NCBI RefSeq assembly: GCF_022026395.1
Contig: NZ_CP041767.1
Coordinates: forward strand, 4,000,501 to 4,064,500
Length of the DNA: 64,000 nucleotides
DNA from: Brevibacillus brevis
Lineage (GTDB): Bacteria > Bacillota > Bacilli > Brevibacillales > Brevibacillaceae
Reading direction: 5' to 3'
Part shown: piece after piece, positions 16,390 through 26,300 of the stretch
Position numbering within the stretch: position 1 is the stretch's first letter
How the letters are laid out: every line of letters starts with the position of its first letter
Made by a program: the position numbers and the translations under genes
Notes under the pieces: generated by a model
Seen by the model: only the letters and a program-made list of their open reading frames with translations
Told to the model about the DNA's origin: nothing
Databases searched by the model: none

Positions 16390-17358
16390 TTAGTTGTTCT
16401 CTAGTAATCCCATGATGGCTTCATTCGTCAAGTAAGCACCTAGCTTTACGGTTCTTCCGTTTTCATCTAAAACCGGATTCACTTCACAAATATCAAAAGA
16501 AAGCGTTTTCTTATGAGTGGCAACGGCACGGATCAAAGTGCGAACAACCATTGGTGTTAAGCCGAAAGGAGATGGCGCACTTACTCCCGGTGCAAAGGCT
16601 GCGTTTAAAACATCTGTACATAGCGTCAGCATGACATGATCGTGTTTTTCAATGAATTCGCTTACAGATAAACTAATTTCATCCATTCGCGCGTCTGTCA
16701 TCTCTTCTTCATACACATAGCTCACACCGAGCTCATCTGCTTTATCAAATAGCTCTTGCGTATTGCCATAGCGCTGAATCCCCAACACAAAATAGCTGCT
16801 ATTTTTGTCATGCTCTAGTATTTGCCGAAACATCGTCCCAGATGAAGGCTGAACTTCATAGGAACGCAAATCGAAATGAGCGTCAATATTGATAATGCCC
16901 AGGGAAGCCTCTTTTCCAATATGCTTGCGGACACCGGCGTAATGTCCATACAATGTCTCATGGCCTCCGCCTAAAATAATGGGCGTCATGGCTTTGGAAA
17001 AGATTGCAGAGACGGCGTTCCCCAATTCTTCCTGAGCTGCTTCCAGCTCTTCGTTTGGACAAACAACATTCCCCACATCTACAATACGTTTCCCTTCCTC
17101 CACCTTCCAAGGAAGGCTTGCAAGCGCTTGCCGAATTGCGTTTGGAGCCTTGGCTGCACCTAATCTTCCTTGATTGCGCCTCACTCCCTCTTCACATTCA
17201 AACCCAATGATAGCGACTGTGCGATCCTCGGCAGCTTGCAATGTATCCAAGTCCGTTATTTCTACAATCTGATGGTAGCGAAAACTGCTTCTTCTCTCCG
17301 TATGGTCAGTCCGGCCGGTCCACAAATCTGCTGATACATTCTTTGGCAAGCTATTCAT
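16390..17358 (-). CDS. hutG: Formimidoylglutamase HutG (ureohydrolase family)
   Basis: 322-residue binuclear manganese hydrolase that converts N-formimidoyl-L-glutamate to glutamate plus formamide, the last step of one histidine-degradation route. The metal sites are visible: GGGHETLYGHY, NIDAHFDLR with the paired Asp and His, LTLCTDVLNAAFAPG, and FDICEVNP. No other hut genes are adjacent. The start ATG is preceded by a poorly spaced AGAAAGG. It is divergent from a LysR-type regulator gene across 100 bp that contains a T-N11-A box. Arginase or agmatinase is a less likely alternative. Confidence 0.85.
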   Translation of the reverse strand: MNSLPKNVSADLWTGRTDHTERRSSFRYHQIVEITDLDTLQAAEDRTVAIIGFECEEGVRRNQGRLGAAKAPNAIRQALASLPWKVEEGKRIVDVGNVVCPNEELEAAQEELGNAVSAIFSKAMTPIILGGGHETLYGHYAGVRKHIGKEASLGIINIDAHFDLRSYEVQPSSGTMFRQILEHDKNSSYFVLGIQRYGNTQELFDKADELGVSYVYEEEMTDARMDEISLSVSEFIEKHDHVMLTLCTDVLNAAFAPGVSAPSPFGLTPMVVRTLIRAVATHKKTLSFDICEVNPVLDENGRTVKLGAYLTNEAIMGLLENN

Positions 17359-17432
17359 CCTTTCTGAACCTTTTGTTTATTGATTATATAATGACAAACT
17401 TATTATTTCTAATATATAATTCAAATAAATTG

Positions 17433-17447
17433 ATAGCTTTATGCTAT
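17433..17447. promoter_or_regulatory. LysR-type T-N11-A operator (ATAGC-N5-GCTAT)
   Basis: Perfect inverted repeat ATAGC TTTAT GCTAT just upstream of the LysR-type gene, in the divergent hutG/lysR intergenic space. It matches the T-N11-A architecture of LysR regulator sites. Confidence 0.6.
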
Positions 17448-17468
17448 AAATAAGGGTAGGTGCCCCAG

Positions 17469-18359
17469 TTGGATATCAAACATTTGCACTATTTTGTGAC
17501 AGTTTGTGATCAGTTGAGCTACTCCAAAGCCGCACAAAAACTGCATATTTCGCAGCCTTCCTTAAGTAACGCGATCAAAAATCTGGAGCAAGAAGTCGGC
17601 TCTCCACTGCTCGAGAGAAACACGAGAAAAATGGAATTGACGGATGCTGGTAAAATCTTGTACCAGAAAGCATTGCTGCTTCTTTCCCAAATGAACATGC
17701 TAAAAAAAGAGATGGAAGAAGTAAAGCTAACCGGGAGCGGCGATCTTATCATCGGCATCATAGAGTCCGTAAAGCATTGGATTCCAAAAGTCATTCGCGG
17801 ATATCAGGGGCGTTTTCCCTCGATTAACATCAAGCTAATCGAGGTTCTGAGCGGGAAAGCTGTAAAGGAATCACTGCGGAAGTATCATACGCATTTGCTC
17901 ATAACCAACCAATTCATCAATGAAGAAGATATTGAATCCATTGCTCTGTATGATGAGCGCTTAATGCTGGTGCTGCACAAGGATCATGCGCTGGCAGAAA
18001 AGGAATCCGTTCGATTAAAAGACTTGGCTAATGAGCCATTCATCATTAGTACAGAGGGATTTCAGACAAGGGAGGATATTTTAACGGCCTTTTCGTTTGA
18101 ACAAGTCGACCCGCAAATCAAATTTGAGATTGAGCGCTTTGAAACTGCATTGACGTTAGTGAGGGAGAATTTGGGGGTAACGATTATTCCTGAGAACTAT
18201 TTGTCTGGATCAACAGATGCTTCACTCGTTCGGAAAACGATTGATTCGCCTGCGTTGGAGCGGACGGTTTATTTGGCGTACTTGAAAAATCGTTATTTGG
18301 CCCCGGCTGTGCAGGCTTTTCTGGAGGAGGTTCGGGGAAAGTTTCCTTCCAAAACATAG
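17469..18359 (+). CDS. LysR-family transcriptional regulator
   Basis: About 296 residues. The N-terminal winged helix-turn-helix is canonical: DIKHLHYFVTVCDQLSYS, KAAQKLHISQPSLSNAIKNL, LLERNTRKMELTDAG. A periplasmic-binding-like effector domain follows. The TTG at 17469 fits both the family start (MDIKHL) and an AGGTG six bases upstream; a GTG at 17460 is nine bases earlier. It faces away from hutG-gltS and has a T-N11-A box directly upstream, so it probably regulates itself and the hutG-gltS unit. The effector could be glutamate or formimidoylglutamate; that is inference. Confidence 0.9.
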   Translation: MDIKHLHYFVTVCDQLSYSKAAQKLHISQPSLSNAIKNLEQEVGSPLLERNTRKMELTDAGKILYQKALLLLSQMNMLKKEMEEVKLTGSGDLIIGIIESVKHWIPKVIRGYQGRFPSINIKLIEVLSGKAVKESLRKYHTHLLITNQFINEEDIESIALYDERLMLVLHKDHALAEKESVRLKDLANEPFIISTEGFQTREDILTAFSFEQVDPQIKFEIERFETALTLVRENLGVTIIPENYLSGSTDASLVRKTIDSPALERTVYLAYLKNRYLAPAVQAFLEEVRGKFPSKT

Positions 18360-18557
18360 CGAATACTCTCTCCTCGCTTGCATACAGCTTCTGCTCCATC
18401 TTGTCCTTGGATATGTAGAGGGATCAAAAAGATGATAGAAATACTTCATGCCATCTTTTCCAAATACTTTTACATGGTGAGTCAAACCATTACACAATTC
18501 CCACTTCTTTATATATAATTGGGAAAGTCTTGTAAATATTCAAAAGCAGGTGATCCT

Positions 18558-18782
18558 TTGATTCAAGTAGGCGATGCTTCATCAACCTTTTTTGTGTTCC
18601 TCCCGATCCTTCTCATCTTATTTTTAAACGTGATTAATATCGTCATCAGTATTTGGGCATACCGTGATGCGAGGAGACGTGGGAATAGCAAGGAGTTCTC
18701 CATCATCGTGCTGATTGCATTATTGTTTTTTCCCATTATCGGGTTGATCGTTTATTTGGTGATTCGGAAAGATAAGTTTTGA
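18558..18782 (+). CDS. Small membrane protein with PLDc_N-like (phospholipase D N-terminal) motif
   Basis: 74 residues with two membrane helices (about 10-32 and 46-66) joined by the loop AYRDARRRGNSKEF and ended by LVIRKDKF. The Y-x-x-A-R-R-x-G loop and FPIIGLIVYLVIR second helix are typical of the PLDc_N family of small bacterial membrane proteins, also found in front of cardiolipin synthases. The TTG at 18558 follows AGGTGA; longer frames have no ribosome site. Function unknown. Confidence 0.7.
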   Translation: MIQVGDASSTFFVFLPILLILFLNVINIVISIWAYRDARRRGNSKEFSIIVLIALLFFPIIGLIVYLVIRKDKF

Positions 18783-18853
18783 AAAGTAAGGAATTCTCTT
18801 TTCCTTCCTTTTTTATTTTGTCTTCGTATAACCTCTCTCTCATTTCCCGAAAT

Positions 18854-18898
18854 AAAAAAAGCAGTCAAACAGGAATAACCTTCCTGCTCAACTGCTTG
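18854..18898 (-). terminator. Terminator at the end of the biosynthetic locus
   Basis: AAGCAGT and ACTGCTT arms enclose a CAGGAA/TTCCTG inner stem; on the minus strand TTTTTTT follows. It lies 15 bases past the stop of the P450 gene and marks the 3' end of the natural-product operon. Confidence 0.85.
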
Positions 18899-18912
18899 AT
18901 CAGAAAATATGA

Positions 18913-20079
18913 TTAGGCTCTCGTCACATTGAGGATCAGATCGTTCTCAAATCCACCGATTGAGATGTCAGAATAGCACTTGAGCATTTCTGTTAGCATC
19001 ACCTTTGCTTCCAGTCTGGATAGTGGTGCTCCCAAGCAGAAATGGCAGCCTTTTCCGAAGGTTAAGTGCTTGTTGCTATTAGGTCGATGGATATCGAATT
19101 GATCTCCCTGTGCAAAGGTATGTTCATCACGATTGGCAGAACCGAGCCATGCCATGACGATCTCGCCTTTTTTCATCAGACTTCCAAACATATCCGTGTC
19201 TTCTTGAACCTTGCGCATCAAAACCTGTGCTGGCGGACGGAAGCGCAATACTTCCTCGATCGCTTGATCTACCAGTTGCGGATTCTCCCTTAATTCACGA
19301 TAAACGCCTGGTCGATCCAGTAAAAAGCAGTAGAAAACACTGAACAAGAGCGTACTTGTCGTTACATTTCCGGCAAGCAGCAAACTGATTGCAATATCAA
19401 TAATCTCAGGGTCAGATAGCTTTTGGCCTTTATATTCTGTTTGCGTTAAGTCGGAAAGGAAATCTTTTGTCGGGTTCTCTCTTTTTTCTTGAATGATCGG
19501 AGAGAGATAAACAGCCATTTCCTTCATGATTTCTTCCTTTTTGAGGTTAATATCCTCATACGTTTCGCGTGTCCCGGAAGCGATGAGAACATCTGACCAT
19601 TGTTTGAACAGCATCCAATCGCTAGACGGTACACCGAGCAAATCGGCAATGACAATCACTGGCATCGGGGTTGCGAGATCACCTAAAATTCTGATGCTTT
19701 GCTTTTCTTTTACTTCCTCTAATAGATGACGTGAAATTTCTTGAATGCGCGGCTCCCACTCCTGAAGTGTTCGGGTTGAAAAGGCTTTTGTATAGAGAGC
19801 TCTCCTTTTTCCATGATCAGGCGGGTCCATCTCTGTGATGCCCTTTTCTTTCAATGCGAGGGAACCAGCAATTCGTTTGCCTGTATCGCTTGAAAAGAGG
19901 TGATAATCGGTCAGCACGCGCTCGACATCCGCATACAGAAATACGTTCCAAACCTGTTGCTTTTCATCATAATGTACCGGGCTATTTTTTCTCATTTCTG
20001 CATACCAGCCATAGGGTTCAAACTGTTGTTGCAGATTCTCCGCACCTGATATTTCATTGGGGAATACTACTTTATTCAT
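18913..20079 (-). CDS. Cytochrome P450 tailoring enzyme
   Basis: About 388-residue soluble bacterial P450, last gene of the polyketide locus, likely hydroxylating or epoxidising the product. Heme site FGKGCHFCLGAPLSRLEA with the ligand cysteine; ExxR motif in EVLRFRPP; the PDH segment MDPPDHGKRR. The I-helix reads LLLAGNVTTST: the usual acidic residue before the threonine is valine, which may alter proton delivery. The C-terminus is slightly short. The ATG at 20079 follows AAGGAG by eight bases; the GTG at 20088 overlaps that site. A P450 (PksS) ends the bacillaene cluster of Bacillus subtilis too, but orthology is not claimed. Needs separate ferredoxin partners. Confidence 0.92.
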   Translation of the reverse strand: MNKVVFPNEISGAENLQQQFEPYGWYAEMRKNSPVHYDEKQQVWNVFLYADVERVLTDYHLFSSDTGKRIAGSLALKEKGITEMDPPDHGKRRALYTKAFSTRTLQEWEPRIQEISRHLLEEVKEKQSIRILGDLATPMPVIVIADLLGVPSSDWMLFKQWSDVLIASGTRETYEDINLKKEEIMKEMAVYLSPIIQEKRENPTKDFLSDLTQTEYKGQKLSDPEIIDIAISLLLAGNVTTSTLLFSVFYCFLLDRPGVYRELRENPQLVDQAIEEVLRFRPPAQVLMRKVQEDTDMFGSLMKKGEIVMAWLGSANRDEHTFAQGDQFDIHRPNSNKHLTFGKGCHFCLGAPLSRLEAKVMLTEMLKCYSDISIGGFENDLILNVTRA

Positions 20080-20125
20080 TTCATTCACTCCTTATTTATA
20101 TGGATGGGTATGTGCTGCAAGCTGG

Positions 20126-21442
20126 CTACTGTCTGTATGATTTGATATCCTCTATCATGGTATCGAGGAGTTTTTCTATTAGCCCAACGTCTGTGTTCGA
20201 TTCAAAGAAGGAAATATTGAGGGTTATGCAATCTTGATAGGTACTGACTCCAAGCATCAGTCCTGGTGCGTAATAGGCTGGTGATACGATATATGCACCT
20301 GCGACTTTCACATCATCGAATGATAGCTGACTCATACTAATCATACCAAAATTTGATAGTATTGGTGTACTATTACCATCTGCTACAAGTTGTTTTCTTA
20401 CATCCTGTATGATCTTCAAGGTGTGATGGAACTCTAAATTTTCCACAAAGGCAAACGTGTTTACCGCATCGTGCAGAATGTCTTTATTATCACGTTGACT
20501 CTTCATGAATTCCGCCACTTCTTCTACCTTATCTGCAAATGTCCCTGTTGCTTGATTCATTGTGGCATGAACAACTCCAGACAAGTTGTAAATAGCGTCT
20601 ACCTTGCCCTTGGGTAAGAATTTTCTTACATTTACAGTCACCATGACTTTGACCTGCTCATCCGGAACATTTTCCATCTGTTGATATAAAGCTCGCATGT
20701 AGGCAGCCAGTACCACATCATTTACCGTGAACCCTTTTTGTTTAAATCCTTGCGCCAGCTCCAGCCACTCTTCGCCCGGTATTCTGCGAATGGCTTGTCT
20801 CCTTTTCGCTGGTTCTCCAGGCGTAAAAGGAAGTGTTGGCCCCTGCGGTTCGGGAGCTTGCGGCGTCCCGCCATTTGGGATACCCATTTCCTTGAACAAA
20901 CGGCTCTGATCCCTCCCCTCAAGGTTTGGCTTGGGAACGTAGCGCGGGTCTTTGGCTAGCTCACTATAAAGCGAAGCTAACAAGTGAACATATTCGATCA
21001 ACCCTGCACCATCACTGCATAGATGATTCAGTTTGATGCAAACGATATCTTTGGTCGAGGTCCGCAGAATGCGAATTTTGACCATCGCATCAGCATCGAT
21101 GTCTATTGGGCTCGACAGCCACTCCTGTATGGCTTTCTCTGCGGAATCGGACTCACCGAGAAGTTGCAAGGAACACCAACCGCTTGACGCCAAATCGCTG
21201 CGTCGCTCCCAATAAGGGCGGACTGAATCTTTTATAAAGCGGCAACCAATGATAGGTTCCGCAATGGTGCTTGCCTCCATCGCTTGAAGCAATCGCTGTT
21301 GATTCACCTGTCCGTCCATTTCCAACACCATTTGAAGCTGGCAATCGGAAAGATAGCTGACCATGTAATTAAACCTGTCACTTCCGTTTGCAGGCAGTCG
21401 GTTTGGGATTGCCATGTTCTGATTTACCTCACTGACATTCAT
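20126..21442 (-). CDS. Condensation-superfamily acyltransferase (PapA/WES-like)
   Basis: 438-residue stand-alone member of the CoA-dependent acyltransferase / NRPS condensation fold. The active-site motif is NHLCSDG (HHxxxDG with the first His replaced and the catalytic second His and the Asp-Gly kept). Later segments TVNDVVLAAYMRAL and ILSNFGMISMSQL are typical of the structural core, NFGM replacing the DFGWG latch. Such enzymes make esters or amides between a carrier- or CoA-bound acyl group and a hydroxyl or amine. It probably acylates the finished polyketide, or releases it. ATG after AAAGGGGTG. A terminator-like hairpin lies between it and asnB upstream, while the P450 gene follows after 46 bases. 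Confidence 0.8.
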   Translation of the reverse strand: MNVSEVNQNMAIPNRLPANGSDRFNYMVSYLSDCQLQMVLEMDGQVNQQRLLQAMEASTIAEPIIGCRFIKDSVRPYWERRSDLASSGWCSLQLLGESDSAEKAIQEWLSSPIDIDADAMVKIRILRTSTKDIVCIKLNHLCSDGAGLIEYVHLLASLYSELAKDPRYVPKPNLEGRDQSRLFKEMGIPNGGTPQAPEPQGPTLPFTPGEPAKRRQAIRRIPGEEWLELAQGFKQKGFTVNDVVLAAYMRALYQQMENVPDEQVKVMVTVNVRKFLPKGKVDAIYNLSGVVHATMNQATGTFADKVEEVAEFMKSQRDNKDILHDAVNTFAFVENLEFHHTLKIIQDVRKQLVADGNSTPILSNFGMISMSQLSFDDVKVAGAYIVSPAYYAPGLMLGVSTYQDCITLNISFFESNTDVGLIEKLLDTMIEDIKSYRQ

Positions 21443-21477
21443 TTACGAAACACCCCTTTACCTACAATTTTTGAAAG

Positions 21478-21509
21478 AAAAACAGTCAGGAAAAAATATC
21501 CTGACTGTC
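21478..21509 (-). terminator. Hairpin between the amidotransferase and acyltransferase genes
   Basis: ACAGTCAGGA (21482-21491) pairs with TCCTGACTGT (21499-21508); on the minus strand TTTTTC follows. It could end or attenuate the main biosynthetic transcript, leaving the acyltransferase and P450 genes at a lower level. Confidence 0.75.
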
Positions 21510-21535
21510 CTTTTTATCAGCAAATCCCAGAGATT

Positions 21536-23353
21536 CTATCGAATTGATACCTTGTATTCCTCTAACCACATGTTTATCTGGACGAGATATTCGATCAGCT
21601 TCGTTGATTGAGCGAGATTCATAGGTGCTTTTCCATCCAGTACAAATTGGATTACAGACTTATTAATTAAAGGTAATAGAGGCGAATTAGGATTGGCTAG
21701 AATTTGTTTCATATGGTCCAGAATCGCATGGTAATACTCCGGATGATAGGTCATCGGATATGCGCTTTTGTTGCGATACAATACTTCCTGCGGCAAATAT
21801 CCTTTGTACGCTCTGCGAAGCAAGCCTTTTTCGATTTGATCAATATTTTTTACTTTCCATGGGACATTCCACAAATATTCAACCAGACGGTAATCACAAT
21901 AGGGAACACGTACTTCAAACCCCGTATACATGCTCATTCGATCCTTGCGATCCAATAGCAACGGAAGAAAACGCGTGATAAAGAGGTACGACATTTTGCG
22001 CTGTTGAGCTTCCAAAGCTGTCTCCCCTTCCAAAGGGTGTACCTCTGCAATCCCTTCTTCGTACCGCCTGCGAAGATATTCTTGTGGGCGAATCTTTTCG
22101 ATGGCTTCTTCATTTAAAAATGAGCTCCACCCGTCATGCTCCATCCAAGGGAATTTCCCTGAGTTCAAGAATTTCTCCTTCTGAAACCAAGGGTACCCGT
22201 TAAATACTTCGTCTGCCGATTCACCTGATAGCGAGACGGTCGCTTTTTTCTTCATTTCCCGGCAGAACAAATAGAGCGAGGTATCCGTCTCCCCTAATCC
22301 TGGGAGATCACGCGCTCTCAACGGCATATGAAAATGAGTAATCAGATCTTGGGCGTTGAAGGTAATCTCTTGATGCTTGGTTTGTACATGCTCTGAGACT
22401 GATTTTGCCCATGGCGCGTCCAAACTAATGTGAAGCAAACCTTCTTCAAAATGCTGATCATTGTCAACAAAATCTACCGAATAGGTTTGCAACGTTTTCC
22501 CTTTTTTACGGAGCTCCTCAGCGGCTAAAGCAACCAAGCCACTAGAGTCCAAGCCCCCAGACAGCATACTAACCAATGGCAGGTCAGAGATTAACTGACG
22601 TTTTACCGTGTCTTGTAACAGACCGCGTATCGTTTCTGTCGTTGTCTCCATATCATCGGTATGCACCTTGCTCGCCAGTTTCCAGTATGGCCTTGTTCTG
22701 ATTTGATCCTTCGTGACTGTTACACAATGTCCAGCTCGCACCTCCCTTACATTGCGGAAAATGCCAAATCCAGGCGTTCTCGCCGGACCGAGTCCGATAA
22801 TATCCGCTAACCCATCCGCTTCTACCTCAGGCTTTACTTTTGGATGGGCGAGCAAGGCTTTCAGTTCAGAACCGAACAAGAACGAGCTCCCTCGTTGACA
22901 ATAAAATAATGGTTTTACACCCAAGTGATCACGTGCTAAAAACAAGCGATGATTTTTTTCGTCCCAAATGGCGAATGCAAAAATTCCATTGAGATGACGG
23001 ACACATTCCTCTCTCCATTCCAAAAAAGCGTGCAGTAATACTTCCGTGTCAGAATTGGTTTGAAAGGAGTGCCCAAGCAGCTCTAACTGGCGGCGCAGGT
23101 CCAAGTAATTATAGATTTCGCCATTAAACGATAAGACACACGTCTGATCTCCTTCTCGGTAGATCATGGGTTGCTTGCCGCCTTCCGGGTCGATCACGAT
23201 CAGGCGCCGATGCGCAATCGCTGCCCGAGGAGACAACCAATACCCCTCTTCATCTGGCCCACGATGTTGGATCGCTTGAGCCATTTTGTGCAAAATAGCA
23301 TGCTGGGATGTCAAATCGTCATCCCAATCAAGCCATCCCACAATTCCACACAT
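21536..23353 (-). CDS. asnB: AsnB-type glutamine-dependent amidotransferase in the polyketide locus
   Basis: About 605 residues, complete class-II amidotransferase of the asparagine synthetase B family. The glutaminase half starts with the nucleophile in MCGIVGWLD and has AHRRLIVID, SFNGEIYNY and SDTEVLLHA. The synthetase half has the ATP-pyrophosphatase motif SMLSGGLDSSGL and SGESADEVFNGYPWF. All catalytic residues are intact. The ATG at 23353 puts the cysteine at position 2 and follows GAGGAGAGG. Within trans-AT clusters such enzymes convert an acyl carboxylate to a primary amide (glutarimide polyketides are the known case), so a product amidation is likely, though housekeeping asparagine synthesis cannot be excluded. 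It starts 26 bases after the NRPS stop. Confidence 0.85.
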   Translation of the reverse strand: MCGIVGWLDWDDDLTSQHAILHKMAQAIQHRGPDEEGYWLSPRAAIAHRRLIVIDPEGGKQPMIYREGDQTCVLSFNGEIYNYLDLRRQLELLGHSFQTNSDTEVLLHAFLEWREECVRHLNGIFAFAIWDEKNHRLFLARDHLGVKPLFYCQRGSSFLFGSELKALLAHPKVKPEVEADGLADIIGLGPARTPGFGIFRNVREVRAGHCVTVTKDQIRTRPYWKLASKVHTDDMETTTETIRGLLQDTVKRQLISDLPLVSMLSGGLDSSGLVALAAEELRKKGKTLQTYSVDFVDNDQHFEEGLLHISLDAPWAKSVSEHVQTKHQEITFNAQDLITHFHMPLRARDLPGLGETDTSLYLFCREMKKKATVSLSGESADEVFNGYPWFQKEKFLNSGKFPWMEHDGWSSFLNEEAIEKIRPQEYLRRRYEEGIAEVHPLEGETALEAQQRKMSYLFITRFLPLLLDRKDRMSMYTGFEVRVPYCDYRLVEYLWNVPWKVKNIDQIEKGLLRRAYKGYLPQEVLYRNKSAYPMTYHPEYYHAILDHMKQILANPNSPLLPLINKSVIQFVLDGKAPMNLAQSTKLIEYLVQINMWLEEYKVSIR

Positions 23354-23379
23354 AGTAACCTCTCCTCTTGTTCGCAAAT

Positions 23380-26300
23380 TTAGTGTTGGGGATGATGCGT
23401 TATCGCATTGACTAACTCATTTACCTTTTGCTCTGGGTTTGCTACCAATCCTTCTAAAAGAGCATTCAAGTGCTGCAGCATCCTGCTAATTTCCTTATCG
23501 TTGAAGAAACGTCGATAGTAGTTGATATGCAGAACCAAAACTTGTTCATAGAAAAGGATTTCCACTCGTAATGGATGCTCCGTCTGCGCAACCGAATCAT
23601 AGATGGTAGCGCCGAGGACATCATTAAATCCTCTAAAGACAGAAGAGAAATCAGGAAGCTGTTCGCTTACCAGATAGCTGTCAAATAAAAGCCGATCTCG
23701 TGGAATATCGCACCACTCGTATATTTTTTTCAGCGGAGTGTACTCGTATTGACTCGTCTCTACCACTTTCGACTGCATGTTTTGTAGCCAAGACAAGAAC
23801 CTCATGTTTTGCTCAACGCTCACGCGAATGGGCAAAATATTGAAGAAAAGTCCGACAGAATGTTCGACCTCCATCATCGCTATGCTGCGACCGGAGAAGA
23901 TCGTACCAAATACAACGTCTTCCTTGCCGCTGTAATGATGGAGCAGCAATGCCCAAGCCCCCTGTACCAATGTATATGGCGTCAGATGATACTTCTTGGA
24001 CAAGGATAACAGCGCCGAGGAGACTTCTGGCGATACAATGAACCTTTCTTGAGAATAGGGAGGCTCCTCAGCAGACATATTCTTCTTACTCGCTTGTGCC
24101 CATTCAAGCGTGGAGCTGGTCATTCCTTTCAGATTCTTCTTCCAAAACAGCTCCGCATCCGTTAAGTCCTGCTGTTTTTGTAGCGCAACATAATCCCGAT
24201 ACGGATATACAGGCACAATATCAATCGCCTTCCCTTGGGAAAACGCTTGATAATATTCGAATAGTCTTTTAACGATCAACGTATAGCTCCAACCATCCTG
24301 CAACATCAGATTGAAGACATAAATAAAGTAGTAGACATCCTCTCCTACTTGAATAAGAGCAAGATGCGCATGTGGTGCTTTGCCCATCTCAAATCCTTTT
24401 TGTCTTAGCTTTTGAATATAGGATTGCAATTTTTCGTGTTGATTTTCTTCCGGAATGTCCCGCCAATCTTCCTGCTTGATGTGGATATCCACTTTCTCAT
24501 GAACGATCTGCATCGGTTCATCCAGCTCTTCCCAGATGAAGGAGGTTCGCAAGGCAGGGAATTGTTGGATGAGATGCTGCCATGCATGCTCAAAAGCAGC
24601 TACATGGAAAGGGCCGCCCTCTATGCGAAAAGCATGATGAACCACATTCAAACCGGGTTCTGGATGATGCTTGTATCGATAGAGCATATTTTCTTGCATG
24701 ATCGTCAGCGGATAAACATCCTCCATGTATGGGTTGTCTGCTTTTATCCGATCCAACTGATGCTTATCAAGAGTGGGTAACTCTACTGCTGTTGCCGTTC
24801 GCTTCGCACTTTGAGTGGAACCCCCACCTACAACCTCTGCCAGTTCGGCTATGGTTTGGAATTGGAAAATCTGCTGTGGAGTCATTTCCAAACCGAGTTG
24901 TTTTGCTCTCGCAACCACTCGAATGGTATGAATGGAGTCCCCGCCCAATCCGAAGAAGTTATTATGTATGCCAACCTTATCCAAGCCCAATATTTCAGCC
25001 CAGACATCGGCAAGAATTTTTTCCGTCTCCGTCGTTGGCGGTTCAAAATCCCCTTCCATTTCTGGCACTTCCATAAGCGGCGCAGGAAGCGCTTTGCGGT
25101 CCAATTTACCATTCATGTTCACGGGCATTTCCTTGATAAACTCAAAGATAGACGGAACCATGTAATCTGGCAGCTTATCCCGTAAATAACTGCGCAGCTC
25201 TGGAATGAACTGGCGAGCAACTCTGTCTGTCAAAGGATCGTTCGCATACGTTTCGATCGGTTGGTAGTTTCTCGCTGGACGATGCCACGCGGTGACCACT
25301 GTGTTACGCTGTCTTTTTTCTAGTAAATGCTCAGGTCGGAGCACAGCTTCATAGCTGCCATCCCCGCAATCGCCCATCCAAGCGATATCTACACGGTATC
25401 GAAGCTCAGCACCCAACCTCCAAAGCTCCTCCGGGTCTATTCCAGTGCTAGGATGGTTCTGATCTGTTCTCAGCTCTTCCACCGTTTTGAGAGCATCTGG
25501 GTCAGCAAGTAATGACTGGTATCGATTCGCCCTGTCCAACCGCGAATTCGGGATTTTCGTAAGTCCTAAGATTTGCGGTTTATATTTGGTCATGATTTGA
25601 CGAAGTCCATCAATATTTCGGAATCCCTCCTCATGCCAATCCAGCCATGCAAAGTCTTCGATTGTCTGCACTTTTTTGCCGAGATGAAGAATCACATCAT
25701 AGCGATAGCGAGTTAATTCATTATGATGACTTCCGCGCTTCAGCTTGATTTCTACATGGCTGATTTGATGCAACTGATCTTGAAGCGCATAGAAAAAGGC
25801 AGGATCGATAACCAGCTCCTGCTCTTGTCTCATTCGCTTTTGTACGCGGCGTTTCAATTGATCGGTGGTCAATGTCGCCGGTGACTTTTCCATCTCAACC
25901 TCAGTGAGGAAGGTTTGCAGTAAAGAAAGATTACGAACATCACCGACAAAGATTGCTCCTTTGTCATTCATGGCATGTATGGCCTTTTTCAGCACATCCA
26001 ACAGGTAGTTCGCATCCGGGAAATACTGCACGACAGAGTTGAGCACGATCACATCGAACTTCTGTCCCTTTAGTCCACTAAAATCATCCGCATAGCTCTT
26101 ACGCAGTGTGACATTGGATAAATCCTCTCTTTGGTTGATCAGATTCGCAGTAATATAATCCAAAGCCATCGAAGAAAAATCCGTACCCCAATACTGTTCA
26201 CAATGAGGCGCAATTCGAGATAGCAACAGCCCTGTACCGCACCCGATCTCGAGTACCTTTTTCGGTTGCAAGGCAAGGATACGATCCACCGTCGAATGGA

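Noticed and set aside
18360-18557. Short frames between the LysR gene and the small membrane protein
   Set aside because: No start signal and no conserved pattern.
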